A stretch of DNA of 64,000 nt, taken from contig CM041084.1 in NCBI GenBank assembly GCA_023079485.1, positions 136,013,792-136,077,791 of the forward strand. Reading direction: 5' to 3'. Positions 26,446 to 37,786 of this stretch are shown here, one piece after another (the stretch's first letter is position 1; each line of letters begins with the position of its first letter). The translations under genes and the position numbers were made by a program. The notes beneath the pieces were generated by a model. The model did no database searches, had not been told where the DNA came from, and saw nothing but the letters and a program-made list of their open reading frames with translations. Source of the DNA: Archilochus colubris (Eukaryota; Chordata; Aves; Apodiformes; Trochilidae).

Positions 26446-28326
26446 AGTGGATGGTTATGAACTGCTCTGAACATTCAACTGACTCTGTAAGAAGACAAAG
26501 ACCATAAGGAGCATTGGGTGTCCAAAATATGCAACGTGAGTGCCAGCCCTAGGGAACATTAACTATGACAAATCACCAGACATTCCTGGAAGGCTTCCAC
26601 ATCTCATACCTTCATACTCTGAAATCTATTTCCTGCTTTATCATTCTGTAAGAAGGAAAATACTCTACCTTGATTAAAAAGGGAAGGAAATATTCTCATT
26701 TTGCTTTGCAATTATCTTTCTTTATAAAAATAAGTGGTAAGAAAATATCTAGTTCCCTTCCTTGAAATGATAATTTAGTACAACTTCCTAATCCATTTTT
26801 ACATTCCTTTATTATCTGTTTTCTTAAAAGAATGCCACAGTGAGAAAAGATCTAGCTTTAACCTGGGGCTTATTTTTTGGTTTTACTACTAATCATAAAA
26901 GAAATTATTCCACTCAGAAATAAGGCCACAACAGCTGTATTGTCTTTGCAAAACAAAATGTTACCCTGAAGTCTTCTTGTGGCTGATTAAAGCACTTTCT
27001 TTACACAGTATTGCAAAAGAAGTTTTGGGAGGTTTAAAATTTCTTTCTTTTTTGTTCTCTTAAATGGACATAAGCCTTCCCTGGTCAACTCTACTGACAT
27101 TGCATCGGTACAGAGGGAGCTGCCTGGAGGTAGGTGACAGATCTGTAACTGTGTCAATCTCACCATTAAGCTGTCAATTTCACAGCAGTACTTGGAAGTG
27201 AAGGAGACACTTTCACTGACATGTAGCCACAACGTGTGAAAGACACTTCTATTCCTCTGGATGTACAGGAGACACTTTAATTTAAAGAAAGGACTCACTG
27301 ATACTCTTTCTGTAGTGCACACAAGGATTAGTCAGACTCTTCAGGGAAATCAAGGGAAGCTGGTGTCACTACAACCTCTACCTCCATCAGGTTTCAGCTG
27401 TCCCAGCTGTCTAGTGTAATAGCCCATCATGGTTAAACTTCCAGAATGGACACTTAAACTGAGCACTTCCACTGATATTCTGCTGTTGCGCTGGTTTTAT
27501 ATCCCCACCCACTGTCAAAAGAATTTTATAAAGACAGTGTGAAAGCAAAATTTACTTTTCCATGATTCATAAATAAATAAGGTTGCAAGACAACTATCCT
27601 GTTTCTTCTACTAAGAGTATAAAACCACTCTTGCTTCCTCTTCCTTCATATTGCTTATTCTCCATTCTTCTCTTATTCTTATGCTCCATTTTCCTCTGCA
27701 TTAACACCTAACACCTATTGCTAAACTCTTTTTTTTTTAATATGCACTTATAAATCTTCCTTCATTAGTATCAGGACCTGCTATCAGCAGATTAATTATC
27801 TTTCCTACGCTGAGCCTGGCTGTACCTGAGACCACAGAGATCTATGGCAGTAGTAAAATCTAACTAAATAGGCAATAATCAAGGATACCACTGCTAGAAC
27901 AAGAACTCCCCAGATCCTCAGTACAAATTTAAACCTTGTAATAGCATATTAAGACCTGATAACAATGTCAGTGTGCACTTATATGAGCTGCTTACATGTG
28001 GAGCTGCTGCTATAAGAGGAAGGCATTAACACTGAAAAAAGGTTACACAAATAGTAGAACCACAAATTAAAAATTGAGGTCATCAGCTCGTACAGTTATG
28101 AGCTCATATAAGGAGAGAAACGTGAAATATTAAGCACTGTTTTAAATTCTGATTAACGAAAGATTGCGTTGGTCAGGGATAGTTTTTTAACAAGTATGTA
28201 AAGTTGGATTAAATCTTGTTAACCTCAAGATGTTCTTAAAAGAAGTAAAAAAATTTATTATTTAATGCCCTTTCTCTGTACATATATATTTGACTCTTTA
28301 CATATATATGTTTATATGAATATATG

Positions 28327-29110
28327 AGGTTTAATAAGGCCAAATGCCAGGCCCTGCACTTAGGTCATAACAACCCCATGGTCAGCTACAGACTTGGGGA
28401 AGTGTGTCTAGAGAGCTGCAAGTTGGTGGTTAGAAAGCTGAAAATTAGAAAGGGACCTGGGAGTATTGGTTGATAGTCGACAAAATAGGAGTCTGCAGGT
28501 GACCAAGGAGTCCAATGGCATCCTGGGGTGTATTAACAACATTGTGTCTAGCAGGAATAGGGAGGTGATCCCATCCCTGTACTCGGCACTGGTGAGGCCA
28601 CACCTTGAATATTATGTTCAGTCCTGGGCATCTCACTATAAAAAAGGAGCCAGAAGTACTGGAGTGTGCCCAGAAAAAGGCAATGAGGCTCTTTAAGAGC
28701 CTAGAGCACAAGTCCTATGAGGAGTGGCTGAGGGAGTTGGGGTTGTTTAGTCTGGAGGAGGCTGAGAGGAGACCTTATTGCTCTCTTAATTACCTCAAGG
28801 GAGGTTGGAGCAAGGAGGAAGACAGCCCCTTCTCCTTGGTGGTTTGTGACAGGACCTGAGGAAATGGATGCAAGCTACCCCAGGGGAGGTTTAGGCTGGA
28901 TATTAGGAAACATTTTTTCACTGAAAGGGTTATCAAACACTGGAAGTCTGCCCATGGCAGTGGTGGAGTGACCATCCCTGAAGGTATTTAAACATTTAGA
29001 CAGTGTGTGGACCTGGTCCTTAGGGACATGGTTTAGCGGTGACCTTACAGTGTTGGTCAAAGGTTGGACTGGATGACCTTGAAGGCCTCTTCCAACCAAA
29101 GACATTCTAA
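28327..29110 (+). mobile_element. CR1 LINE fragment, 3' part of ORF2 to 3' end
   Basis: The longest CR1 copy in the window. The sense strand keeps the post-catalytic reverse transcriptase region in pieces ([43 protein letters not shown]), then CR1 C-terminal and 3'UTR sequence ending GGATGACCTTGAAGGCC, TTCCAACC. Stops and frameshifts break the frame, so it is 5'-truncated and inactive. The C-terminal part has a phase shift near 28700-28860. Confidence 0.93.
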
Positions 29111-29251
29111 TTTGGTAATATGTGTATATCTCTGTATATGTATAGACATATATTTACAGTGCATATATATGTATATACATCAACTAGATTTTATATATAA
29201 TAGTTTACAAAAAGATTAAGCATAAAGTTGGTATCTTCTAAACTTTGAAAG

Positions 29252-29327
29252 CTTTCCCTTTCTCTTTCTCTTTCCCTTTCCCTTTTCTTTCCCTTTCATT
29301 TTTCCTTCCCTTCCCTTTCCCTTTCCT
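29252..29327. repeat. Polypyrimidine tract
   Basis: About 76 bp of CCCTTT/CTTT-type sequence with essentially one purine interruption. It lies about 1 kb past the inferred TRPS1 poly(A) site, so a nascent read-through transcript would carry it as a purine run. Confidence 0.9.
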
Positions 29328-30382
29328 ATTATTTTTATTAATCTCAGGAAATTAAAAATAAACTGAAAATGCATAGGGTTTGCATCTTAATTCATTGGAA
29401 GAACAAATTGCAGGGGGAAGTTATTTCTGGCAAAGTGCTTTTAAAATTAAGCTCTAGAACATTTCATACTATAACATTATAAACAGATTTTACCATTTTG
29501 TTTTACTTTAAAAGAGTATTTTTGTCTGACAGCGAGCAGTATCTCAAAAGTGGAGAGGCAACAAACCTATGGAGAAAGGAAATGACAGCATAATGGAAAT
29601 GATGGCCCGGAGCCATACCACCATGGGCTGTGAGCTCATCTGAACAAAAATGCCAGACTGAGCTGATTTGGTCAGTGCTTCAATTCAGGATATCTGAGAA
29701 AACCTCCGAGGCTGCAGTGGTGGCAACATGGTAGGTGGTACTCTCTGTTCTTGAGTCACCAGTGTGTCAATAACCTGAACAATGGGGGCGAGCAGGATTT
29801 CTTGGAAGCGTTGTGGGCATGATGTGAAACCACATTCCTGAATATCAGGGTTTAAGACCACCATGGACTTTGTGTGAAAGGTAGACTTGTTAACCCTGGA
29901 GTACCAACCATATTTCAGTATCAGCCTTTCTCAAGGTACTCTCTTAAAGTCATTCCAGTGTTTGCTAGTCCTTGAGGCAGCAGAATAAAACCACTAATGT
30001 AATGCCAGGCTGCTGGAGTATGAAAAAAAAGTTCAAACCCCACTGACGCAGATTTTCAGTCTAAATCCTATTGTTACCTTGAATGAATTTTGGATCATGT
30101 CTGGAGTCCTTAATGTAGAAGGACTGCAATTGGGCTAATCTATTTTTGAAGGAGCTCCTCTCCTTTTCATGCATTTATCATTTGGACAAGGCTGCCTTTA
30201 CCTTTCAGCAGTAATCACCAGCTGTCACTCAGAGACACTGTCAGCCCCTGTCATGCTCTCAGAGCAGCTGGACTTCTGATTGTTTTCCTCCCCAGCACCG
30301 CTATGGTGTAGTGACACGATGTATGTATGACCTTCTACCCAGAAACAATGACATGAATCTGATTTATAACTGGTGGTAAAAC

Positions 30383-30388
30383 TTTATT
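30383..30388 (-). terminator. TRPS1: Distal poly(A) signal of TRPS1 (AATAAA)
   Basis: On the minus strand the sequence reads AATAATAAAGTTTTACC. Cleavage would be expected about 15-25 nt on, near 30362-30370, followed by a T/GT-rich stretch (ATTGTTTCTGGG) fitting a downstream element. The distance from the stop codon, about 5.15 kb, matches the expected 3'UTR length. Confidence 0.6.
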
Positions 30389-30496
30389 ATTCAAGTTTAG
30401 ATGTAACAGACATCTTTGCTGCCTGAAGATTGTTTGCATAAGAAATACACCAAGAACATGTTTGTGAGTAGAAATGAACATGCACTATGAAAACCA

Positions 30497-30539
30497 AAAA
30501 AAAAACCAAACCAAAACAAAAAACCCAAAACAAAAAACA
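30497..30539. repeat. A/C-rich tract (T/G-rich in the TRPS1 3'UTR sense)
   Basis: Low-complexity AACCAAAA words. In the inferred TRPS1 mRNA this is a U/GU-rich stretch about 110-155 nt before the distal poly(A) signal. Confidence 0.8.
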
Positions 30540-30647
30540 CATCCATGTGTTGTAAGGACAAAACATTAAGAGCCAACATTCTAGAGTCAAACCAGGGCTA
30601 CAAGTTTAATGATGGTTTTTAGCAACATGAAGTCATTCTTTATGAAG

Positions 30648-30707
30648 TACTTTTTTTTCTTTTTTTTTTCTTTTCTTTTTTTTTTTTAATTTTTTAAAAA
30701 TTTTTTC
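30648..30707. repeat. T-rich tract (A-rich in the TRPS1 3'UTR sense)
   Basis: Several runs of T8 or longer separated by single C. Purine-rich A stretch in the transcript sense. Confidence 0.85.
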
Positions 30708-31418
30708 TTGCTGGTGAATTTTCTATAAGCTAAATTTACAATGGCATTTTGAGATGTTTCCTTTTCTTCTGTTCTCCTTCTACATCAAGCTCAGAGGCCA
30801 AAATGATAGGAAAACTGTTGGTTGTTGTTACAGTGTTTATTCTAACAATTACTAAGTGTACTCAGAAAAACAAATGAATATGGTGCTTATCTGTCTGGCA
30901 GCCGTTAAATCATTGTCTTTTATCCTCTTTAAGAGAGGTAAAATTGAGTATACATGATTTACTATATAGGTAGCATCTCACCAACAGCCAGCTTTCCAGA
31001 GCTGGCTGAATGAAATGAAATTGTGAGGAAGAAGGTAGCGAGGAATCCTATTCTGTGGTGAAGAAATTATGCAAATCATTCTACTTGGCCCATCTTAACT
31101 TAATAGAAAAGTTTAGAAGGGATTTCTCACTTATCTATCACATTAAGGATACGCTGACAAATTGCTTGCTATTCTTTGCCAAGCATAACTGTCTCCATAG
31201 AAGCAGAAGGAAATATATCTAACCTTCTGGCTGAACAGAAGTGAACTTCTAATCTCTTTGGCTTTTTCTGACCAGTATAAGGAACTAGAATGTTAAGTCA
31301 GCCAAGAAAAATCAATACAGGAGCAAGAACAGGAATATATTTAGACACCGTGGGCAAAAAGCAGATGGTAGACAAAACCAGTAGCACATAAAGCAAGTGG
31401 TTATGACTACAAAGCAAC

Positions 31419-31448
31419 ACTATGAAGTCCAAAGATGGACTTCATAGT
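31419..31448 (-). repeat. 12-bp perfect hairpin in the TRPS1 3'UTR
   Basis: The arms ACTATGAAGTCC and GGACTTCATAGT pair perfectly around a 6-nt loop. If the 3'UTR call is right, this is a strong RNA stem-loop in the mature mRNA. No known element is recognised. Confidence 0.85.
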
Positions 31449-32763
31449 CCGTCTGTGAACTGAGTACTAATCCATGGCTGCCCAATCAGGTCTCTATGCT
31501 GCACAGCCACTACATTTCAGCACTGTATGCTATTTGCATCAGACACTTCTGTCCTGCTGCCTAACTGCAGAAATAATCTCTCACCCACAATGTGTCTCAA
31601 CTTTTTGAGATGTCTCTACATTCTCATGTTTTAGACATAACTGAGGTACAAATTTCCAGTGTACCTTCCACTTTTTAAATGGTCCACAAAAAATTAAGAG
31701 GGGAGTTTCTTCAGCACAGTGGCAATTAGGTGTAGAACTTCTTTTGGAAAGCACTCTGAGTTTAGCACCTGAATGCAAACTGTGCTCTGGACAGTCATTA
31801 TCTTCTGCTGCGTTCATCTAGGGAGCAGCAGCTGTTAGGTGATTAATAGCTTGGAGACAGTCTAGTTCGCAGAAGATGCTGTGTGACAGTTCCCACCACA
31901 GTGTTAATGGAGATACAGTTCCTGTACTGCAATCTGATTAACAACAGGCACCACAAATCCTCTGGTTTTGAACCATCTACTTATTTTGTGGTCCAACATT
32001 TTAAGATCACAAAGTACCATTCCTCAGTAAGAGAAGTGTAACACCTTGACGACACTGTCAAGTTGAGAAGAAAGAATTGTTCTTTAAAAGTTTAATTTTT
32101 AGTGCTGTAAGCTGATCAAAATGCAGTGGTGAAGTAATTACTTGTGTGGGCTAACACTGGTTTCTACCTGAGAGTTTTTAAGTATTATTATTATTTTTCA
32201 GTGTCAGAATTTATTTCTTTTTTGAGTAATATATGGAAGAGGGACACAGTCACCTCTGCTATGAAACAAAACTTTGCTTCCCCGACCTAGCCCCCACAAC
32301 CTCAACCTAAGAGAACAGAGAACAGGCTATGGCAAAATCCCATTTCTTACAAAGCAGAAATCTTTGAACATCTCAATATGTCATAGCAAGAACAATGAAT
32401 TTTTTTCAAATTTTACTTGCACCATCTAGGTGTGCAATATTAATATTCATAAGTCTATCTTGTTCTTTGCACTCATAAGTTTTCATTTCTCCTCATCCCC
32501 AAATCCTGATATGTGTATTTCCTGTTACTGCCTCTGCTTCTGAGTTTAGCAAGAGGTGTTATGAAGTACAGGGTGGTGCTCAAGTCTTACAAAGAGCAGA
32601 TCTCCTCTAAAATATTTTGCCATGAAGATGTAGCTTCCATCGATGGAGAAGCCACAGAAACTGGCAGGTCTTAGATGAAGTAAGTCAAACCATTAACTAC
32701 TGAAAACCGGCAGGCAGCTACTTCTGAAGCCGATAAAAATCACTGCTTAGTGAGTCTAACATG

Positions 32764-32769
32764 TTTATT
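32764..32769 (-). terminator. TRPS1: Possible proximal poly(A) signal in the TRPS1 3'UTR
   Basis: The minus strand reads CCAATAAACATG about 2.8 kb after the stop codon. It is a canonical hexamer, but the downstream T/GT-rich element is weak. A second hexamer lies at 32210-32215. Both are candidates for shorter isoforms only. Confidence 0.3.
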
Positions 32770-34193
32770 GGAAAAGCTGAAAAAGGACACACACTGGACC
32801 CTGACATAACAAAACAAGGGTAATATATCTCAGTCCCCACAGAGAAAAAAGAAACAAAAACATACCCAACAGAAATAAATCCACAAAAACCAAGTCACAA
32901 CTTATTATTGGAGAACAATAGTAAAAACATAACCAGACTTTGTCCGGCACTGATATCAAGCAGGAGATTAATCTAAAAAACATGAAGAAGAATGTGGCCC
33001 AATATCCTTTGCTAACCTAGAACACTATTGAAGGGCTATAGAACTCAACCATGAACAGATTGAGTGGGACTGTCCATATGCTGCTCACCAGTATAGAAGC
33101 AATGAGTGGAGCAGGAAGGAGTGAAAGCCTAATGCTGAACAATAGTCTGCCTGTCTGTGCCTAACAAGTCAGAGAAACTGTGCAATAACATTTCACCTGT
33201 GTGAAAGTGTAAAACCTAAAGGTCAGCGAGACCTTTGGTGCTCATCTGTGTGTTTCTCATGCATGGTGATGTCTGCCACTGGCTGCTTTAGGCACATTAT
33301 TTTTCAAAAGACTATCAAAGTGCTGAACGGTTAGGCCAGTTCCTCCCTGATTTTCCTTTTGCCAACCCCTATAAGACATTTCCTATCACCTCCCCTTTTA
33401 TCTTCCACTTCCCTGTCTATCTGGTTAAGTATCTTACAAGTGCACCAAATTCTAGAAGGGAGAGCGGTAAGATTCAGGTAAGTTAAATACAGTAATTTTT
33501 TTTTTATGATGCTTTAGTTTCAATTACATGAAAATCTGAGAAAGGCGGCAGGTAAGTGAGATCAGAATAGGACCCTTTACATATAATCTCAAGTGAGGAC
33601 TTAGTCCAGAGATATTTTTATATAACATTTTAAAAAATAAAATGCATGAATGGAGAAATAAAAGACAACATAATATCAGAAAGACATTTTAAACTTCATT
33701 CGCTGCAACGTTCATGAACCATTGAGCTACACCTGCCATCCAACCATAAGGAACCAAGACCCTGCACTGCGAAAAAGAAACAAACCCAAACAACAAAAAA
33801 GCAACTGCGTAATATTGTAAAAATGGAGTGCAATGCTACTACAGAATGCAATAAAACATCAGTGCTGCGTCGTCAAACAGCACTTATCAAAATAATTTCT
33901 GAAATGTTTCTTCTGAAACACAGACAAAGCAATAAAAAGAGGATATATGTTTATCATTTTAAGCATAACAATGTGAGTTAAGAGCTTAAGAATACAAAAG
34001 TACTTGGAATGAATAGTGCTACCCTTTTTTTCCTAAGTAGGCATAAAAATATTTTCATTTCCTTCTTGTTTTTCCATACCATTAATATCAACAAATTTCA
34101 TTCATTTCATGTTATCGTTTACAACTTTAATGCACACACACAGAAAAAAAAAGATACCTACTGCAATAGAAATAGTTGCTTCATTACCTTGTT

Positions 34194-34201
34194 TGCTACA
34201 T
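34194..34201 (-). promoter_or_regulatory. miR-221/222 8-mer seed match in the TRPS1 3'UTR
   Basis: The minus strand reads ATGTAGCA, a full 8-mer complementary to the miR-221/222 seed (GCUACAU) with the A opposite position 1. Human TRPS1 is a reported miR-221/222 target in breast cancer cells, so the site is likely the avian counterpart (inference). Confidence 0.65.
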
Positions 34202-34212
34202 TTGCAAATGTA
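34197..34212. repeat. 16-bp perfect palindrome between the two miRNA seed matches
   Basis: TACATTTGCAAATGTA is perfectly self-complementary. It overlaps the miR-221/222 match on one side and the miR-30 match on the other. The core ATTTGCAAAT also resembles an octamer/POU half-site. Confidence 0.85.
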
Positions 34213-34216
34213 AACA
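34209..34216 (-). promoter_or_regulatory. miR-30 family 8-mer seed match in the TRPS1 3'UTR
   Basis: The minus strand reads TGTTTACA, a full 8-mer match to the miR-30 seed. It starts only 7 nt from the miR-221/222 match. Seed starts are 15 nt apart, within the range usually associated with cooperative miRNA action. Confidence 0.55.
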
Positions 34217-35536
34217 GCGAGGCAGAGCCAGAACTGACTCTAATGCATGATGGAATATCTTTGTTGCATACGTACACTGTAGAAAATAATTATTCAATAT
34301 GTCAGGCACCATTATTTGAAATGTAATACATTAATATTTACTAGAAAAATAAGGTTTTTTCTATTTGTTCTCCCAACTTCTTTAATGAAATAAGTTAATC
34401 TGACAGTGCATCCAGTAGCTTGTAATATCTTCTACATCCCTGTGGCAAAATAATAAACTACTGGTTGGGACACTATAATGAAAATGATTAAAGTCAGTTC
34501 TTGTACACCCTTGTAGCAAGCATGGAGGCTCGTCTAACAGCACCTTTTACCAATTATTTAATATTTAGTTATTTAGCCCTATTTCCCTGAGCAGTTATGC
34601 TGAGGAGCTTTCCCTTCATGGACAGTTTTTACAAAGCTTTAAGTATTAAAAAGTACTATGAAGACATTTAATGCTACTTAGCAAAAGCTGGTATAAGTCT
34701 ACTGAAGGGATTGACTGGTATGTATAGCAATGTTAAGCCTGTGGAGAAGTAACCTTAGACTTCAAGGTTTAGAAAAGTAATATATTAAAAATATATTAAA
34801 ATAAAATACAGCAGGTTACCTTGTTTTATGCAAATTAAACCCGGAGTGTGGCTTCTGTATTAAGAGACTTCACTTGCACATAATGGTTTTCCTAAAGTGT
34901 GCCAGAGAGAATGTAGTGATAATATGGTAACTAAAAATCAGCTGAGTCTGAGAAAAATCTACATGAAATCGCTGCCAAAGCTTTGAGGACAAAGTGATCC
35001 CAAGGCATGCTGTAGGGCATACATAAGCCCAAACTAAAGAAAAGCAAATGACCTTTTAACATCTGTGTATTTAACAAGCCTAGTTCTTATATACAATGTG
35101 CATATGTTCACTATACCCCTGCAGCAGTATATACATATACACATCTTTGCATTCTTGCCAGTTATGTCTCTTACACAATAGCAAAGGTATTAATTGTCCG
35201 GTACAATTGTCTCACAAGGTTATTCGCCATGATTCACTGCATTCTGGCTAGCTTTGGTGGGCCGTGTCCCATATCATTATCTTCTGTCCCTTCTGGCCAC
35301 CCATCCAACTGTTCTTTTTTTCTTGGTAACCCACTCATTTGAAAGGGAAAAAAAAACAAAAAGGAAAAAAATAAAGACAAAAAGGAAAATAATAAAAAAA
35401 AAAGAACACGGGGTTTAATATTGGATAAGGCATGCTCTCTATATGAAGTGCTTTATAGGTCTTCACAAGACATTACAAGCTATTGAATTCCCATCAAGGA
35501 AACCTATTTCTGTTTAATTGTGCTAAGTGCTAAGGT

Positions 35537-36646
<1,110 letters not shown>

Positions 36647-36714
36647 TTAAACAAATCTGTGACATGCTCATACAAATTTATCTTTTTTTTTTTTTTCCAC
36701 AAAGAGCTATATTA

Positions 36715-36750
36715 TGAAGGTCCCTTCCAACCCAAACCATTCTACGATTA
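36715..36750 (+). mobile_element. CR1 3'-terminal scrap in the TRPS1 intron
   Basis: GAAGGTCCCTTCCAACCC, then ATTCTACGATTA, is the CR1 terminus alone. It sits 120-150 bp outside the terminal exon acceptor. Confidence 0.75.
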
Positions 36751-37125
36751 CAAAGGTTTTATGGGAATGACAGAATTTCAGCCAAAATGCTGGATTCTTG
36801 CCCCTGATGTTAAACAGTAAACAATGATTTTAATCTTTTTTTTATCTGTCAATTTTCTTATACACCCTATGTCTGCTAAGTTGAAAACAGCATGAATCAC
36901 CCAAGCTATCAAAGCATTTATAACCCCTTATTCCTGAAATATTATAGGGAAGACATGCTGAAAAAAGCTGCTGAGAACTGTGGATGAGGTGGGAGATACA
37001 TGGCCCTATGTACTATGTCACCTAGCAAAAAGGGCTGCATGTTCACTGTGGTGGTAAGTGGGATGATAGTGGATGGAAAGGGACTAAGAAAGATGGAGAA
37101 GAAAGTCCAGGAAAAATGTTTTCCC

Positions 37126-37131
37126 AAGTAC
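37126..37131. repeat. Target site duplication, left copy (AAGTAC)
   Basis: Immediately precedes the TG that opens the LTR. It is identical to the right copy at 37478-37483. Confidence 0.85.
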
Positions 37132-37477
37132 TGTTGGGAAACTGTCTGGAAGAAAACAGACATGTGAGCAATCCTGACTATTTAGCTTTAGCTAGAGTAA
37201 GCTAAGGGCCTTGAGGCCCAGTTGCAAGGTTATTGAAAGATGAGCTATGGGAAAAAGATAAGGGAGCTGGCAGCAGAAAAGAAGAATAACAGGATAATGA
37301 TGTAGCCAGCAGAAGTTCTGTGAGAACAGGATTTATGGCCAAGATATAGCCACCTGCAAGATATCATTATATAAACAAGGGTTCTGTATAAAGCGAGTGT
37401 AAATTGTTAATAAACGACTTCACTTTAACCATATTGGTGACTACGTATCGTCCTTAAGCCTCTGTGGATTTTCCACA
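37132..37477 (+). mobile_element. Solo LTR of a class II endogenous retrovirus
   Basis: A 346-bp element with TG...CA ends. The termini are imperfect inverted repeats (TGTTGGGAAA at the start, TTTTCCACA at the end), flanked on both sides by AAGTAC as a perfect 6-bp target duplication. Inside are TATATAAA (37368-37375), TATAAA (37387-37392) and AATAAA (37409-37414). The AATAAACG...ATTGGTG layout resembles the R/U5 of avian leukosis-type LTRs. No primer binding site or gag/pol follows, so only a recombined solo LTR remains. It lies antisense to TRPS1 in its last intron. The 6-bp duplication fits alpha/betaretrovirus-like integrases. The family name was not assigned. Confidence 0.85.
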
Positions 37478-37483
37478 AAGTAC
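37478..37483. repeat. Target site duplication, right copy (AAGTAC)
   Basis: Immediately follows the CA that closes the LTR. Its exact match to the left copy supports a fairly recent or slowly decaying insertion. Confidence 0.85.
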
Positions 37484-37683
37484 CACTGCAGATCTTTCTA
37501 AATGCTACTAATGTTGTGCTAGTAAGTTCTGATGAAGAGAAGTGTACCCTGAAGGTGTAAAAAAAAAGGTCTGTAAAGAAAAAAGCATTGAGGAAAAGGC
37601 AAAGGAAAGAACAAAATGAGGTTCCATTTGCTACTTCCCCACACCACTTCAGGGTAGGTGGCCTATTTAGATGGGAACCAAAA

Positions 37684-37786
37684 ATACTTAGGGATGTGGT
37701 TCAGCAGTAGACTTGGCAGTGATACGTTAATGGTAGGATTTCATGATCTGAAAGGTCTTTTCCAACCAAAATGATTCTACCATTAC
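37684..37786 (+). mobile_element. CR1 3' end in the TRPS1 intron
   Basis: TTAGGGATGTGGTTCAGCAG, then GATCTGAAAGGTCTTTTCC and ATGATTCTACC. This is the typical CR1 3' UTR and terminus, about 200 bp beyond the solo LTR. Confidence 0.88.

Larger units (their letters stand above)
1..30362. other. Gene desert 3' of TRPS1
   Basis: No gene is recognisable on either strand across 30 kb. Open frames here are short, lack family signatures, or fall in CR1 and LTR-like repeats. From conserved vertebrate synteny, this side of TRPS1 faces the long gene-poor interval towards CSMD3 (established for mammals, inferred here). Stretches 238-3015, 3281-5580, 5777-8889, 9461-15396, 16196-25829, 26446-28326 and 29328-30362 are mostly unique AT-rich DNA with small microsatellites. 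I see no promoter, tRNA or structured RNA in them. Confidence 0.75.
30363..35536 (-). other. TRPS1: TRPS1 3' untranslated region (inferred extent)
   Basis: About 5.2 kb of unique sequence without any recognised interspersed repeat follows the stop codon, in contrast with the CR1-bearing DNA on both sides. The length agrees with the long (more than 5 kb) 3'UTR of mammalian TRPS1. It contains an A/C-rich tract near 35345-35405, miRNA seed matches near 34.2 kb, a 12-bp hairpin near 31.4 kb, and T-rich and A/C-rich tracts near 30.5-30.7 kb. The end point is set by the AATAAA at 30383-30388. Shorter isoforms could end at AATAAA hexamers at 32764-32769 or 32210-32215. The boundaries rest on inference, not transcript data. 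Confidence 0.65.
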
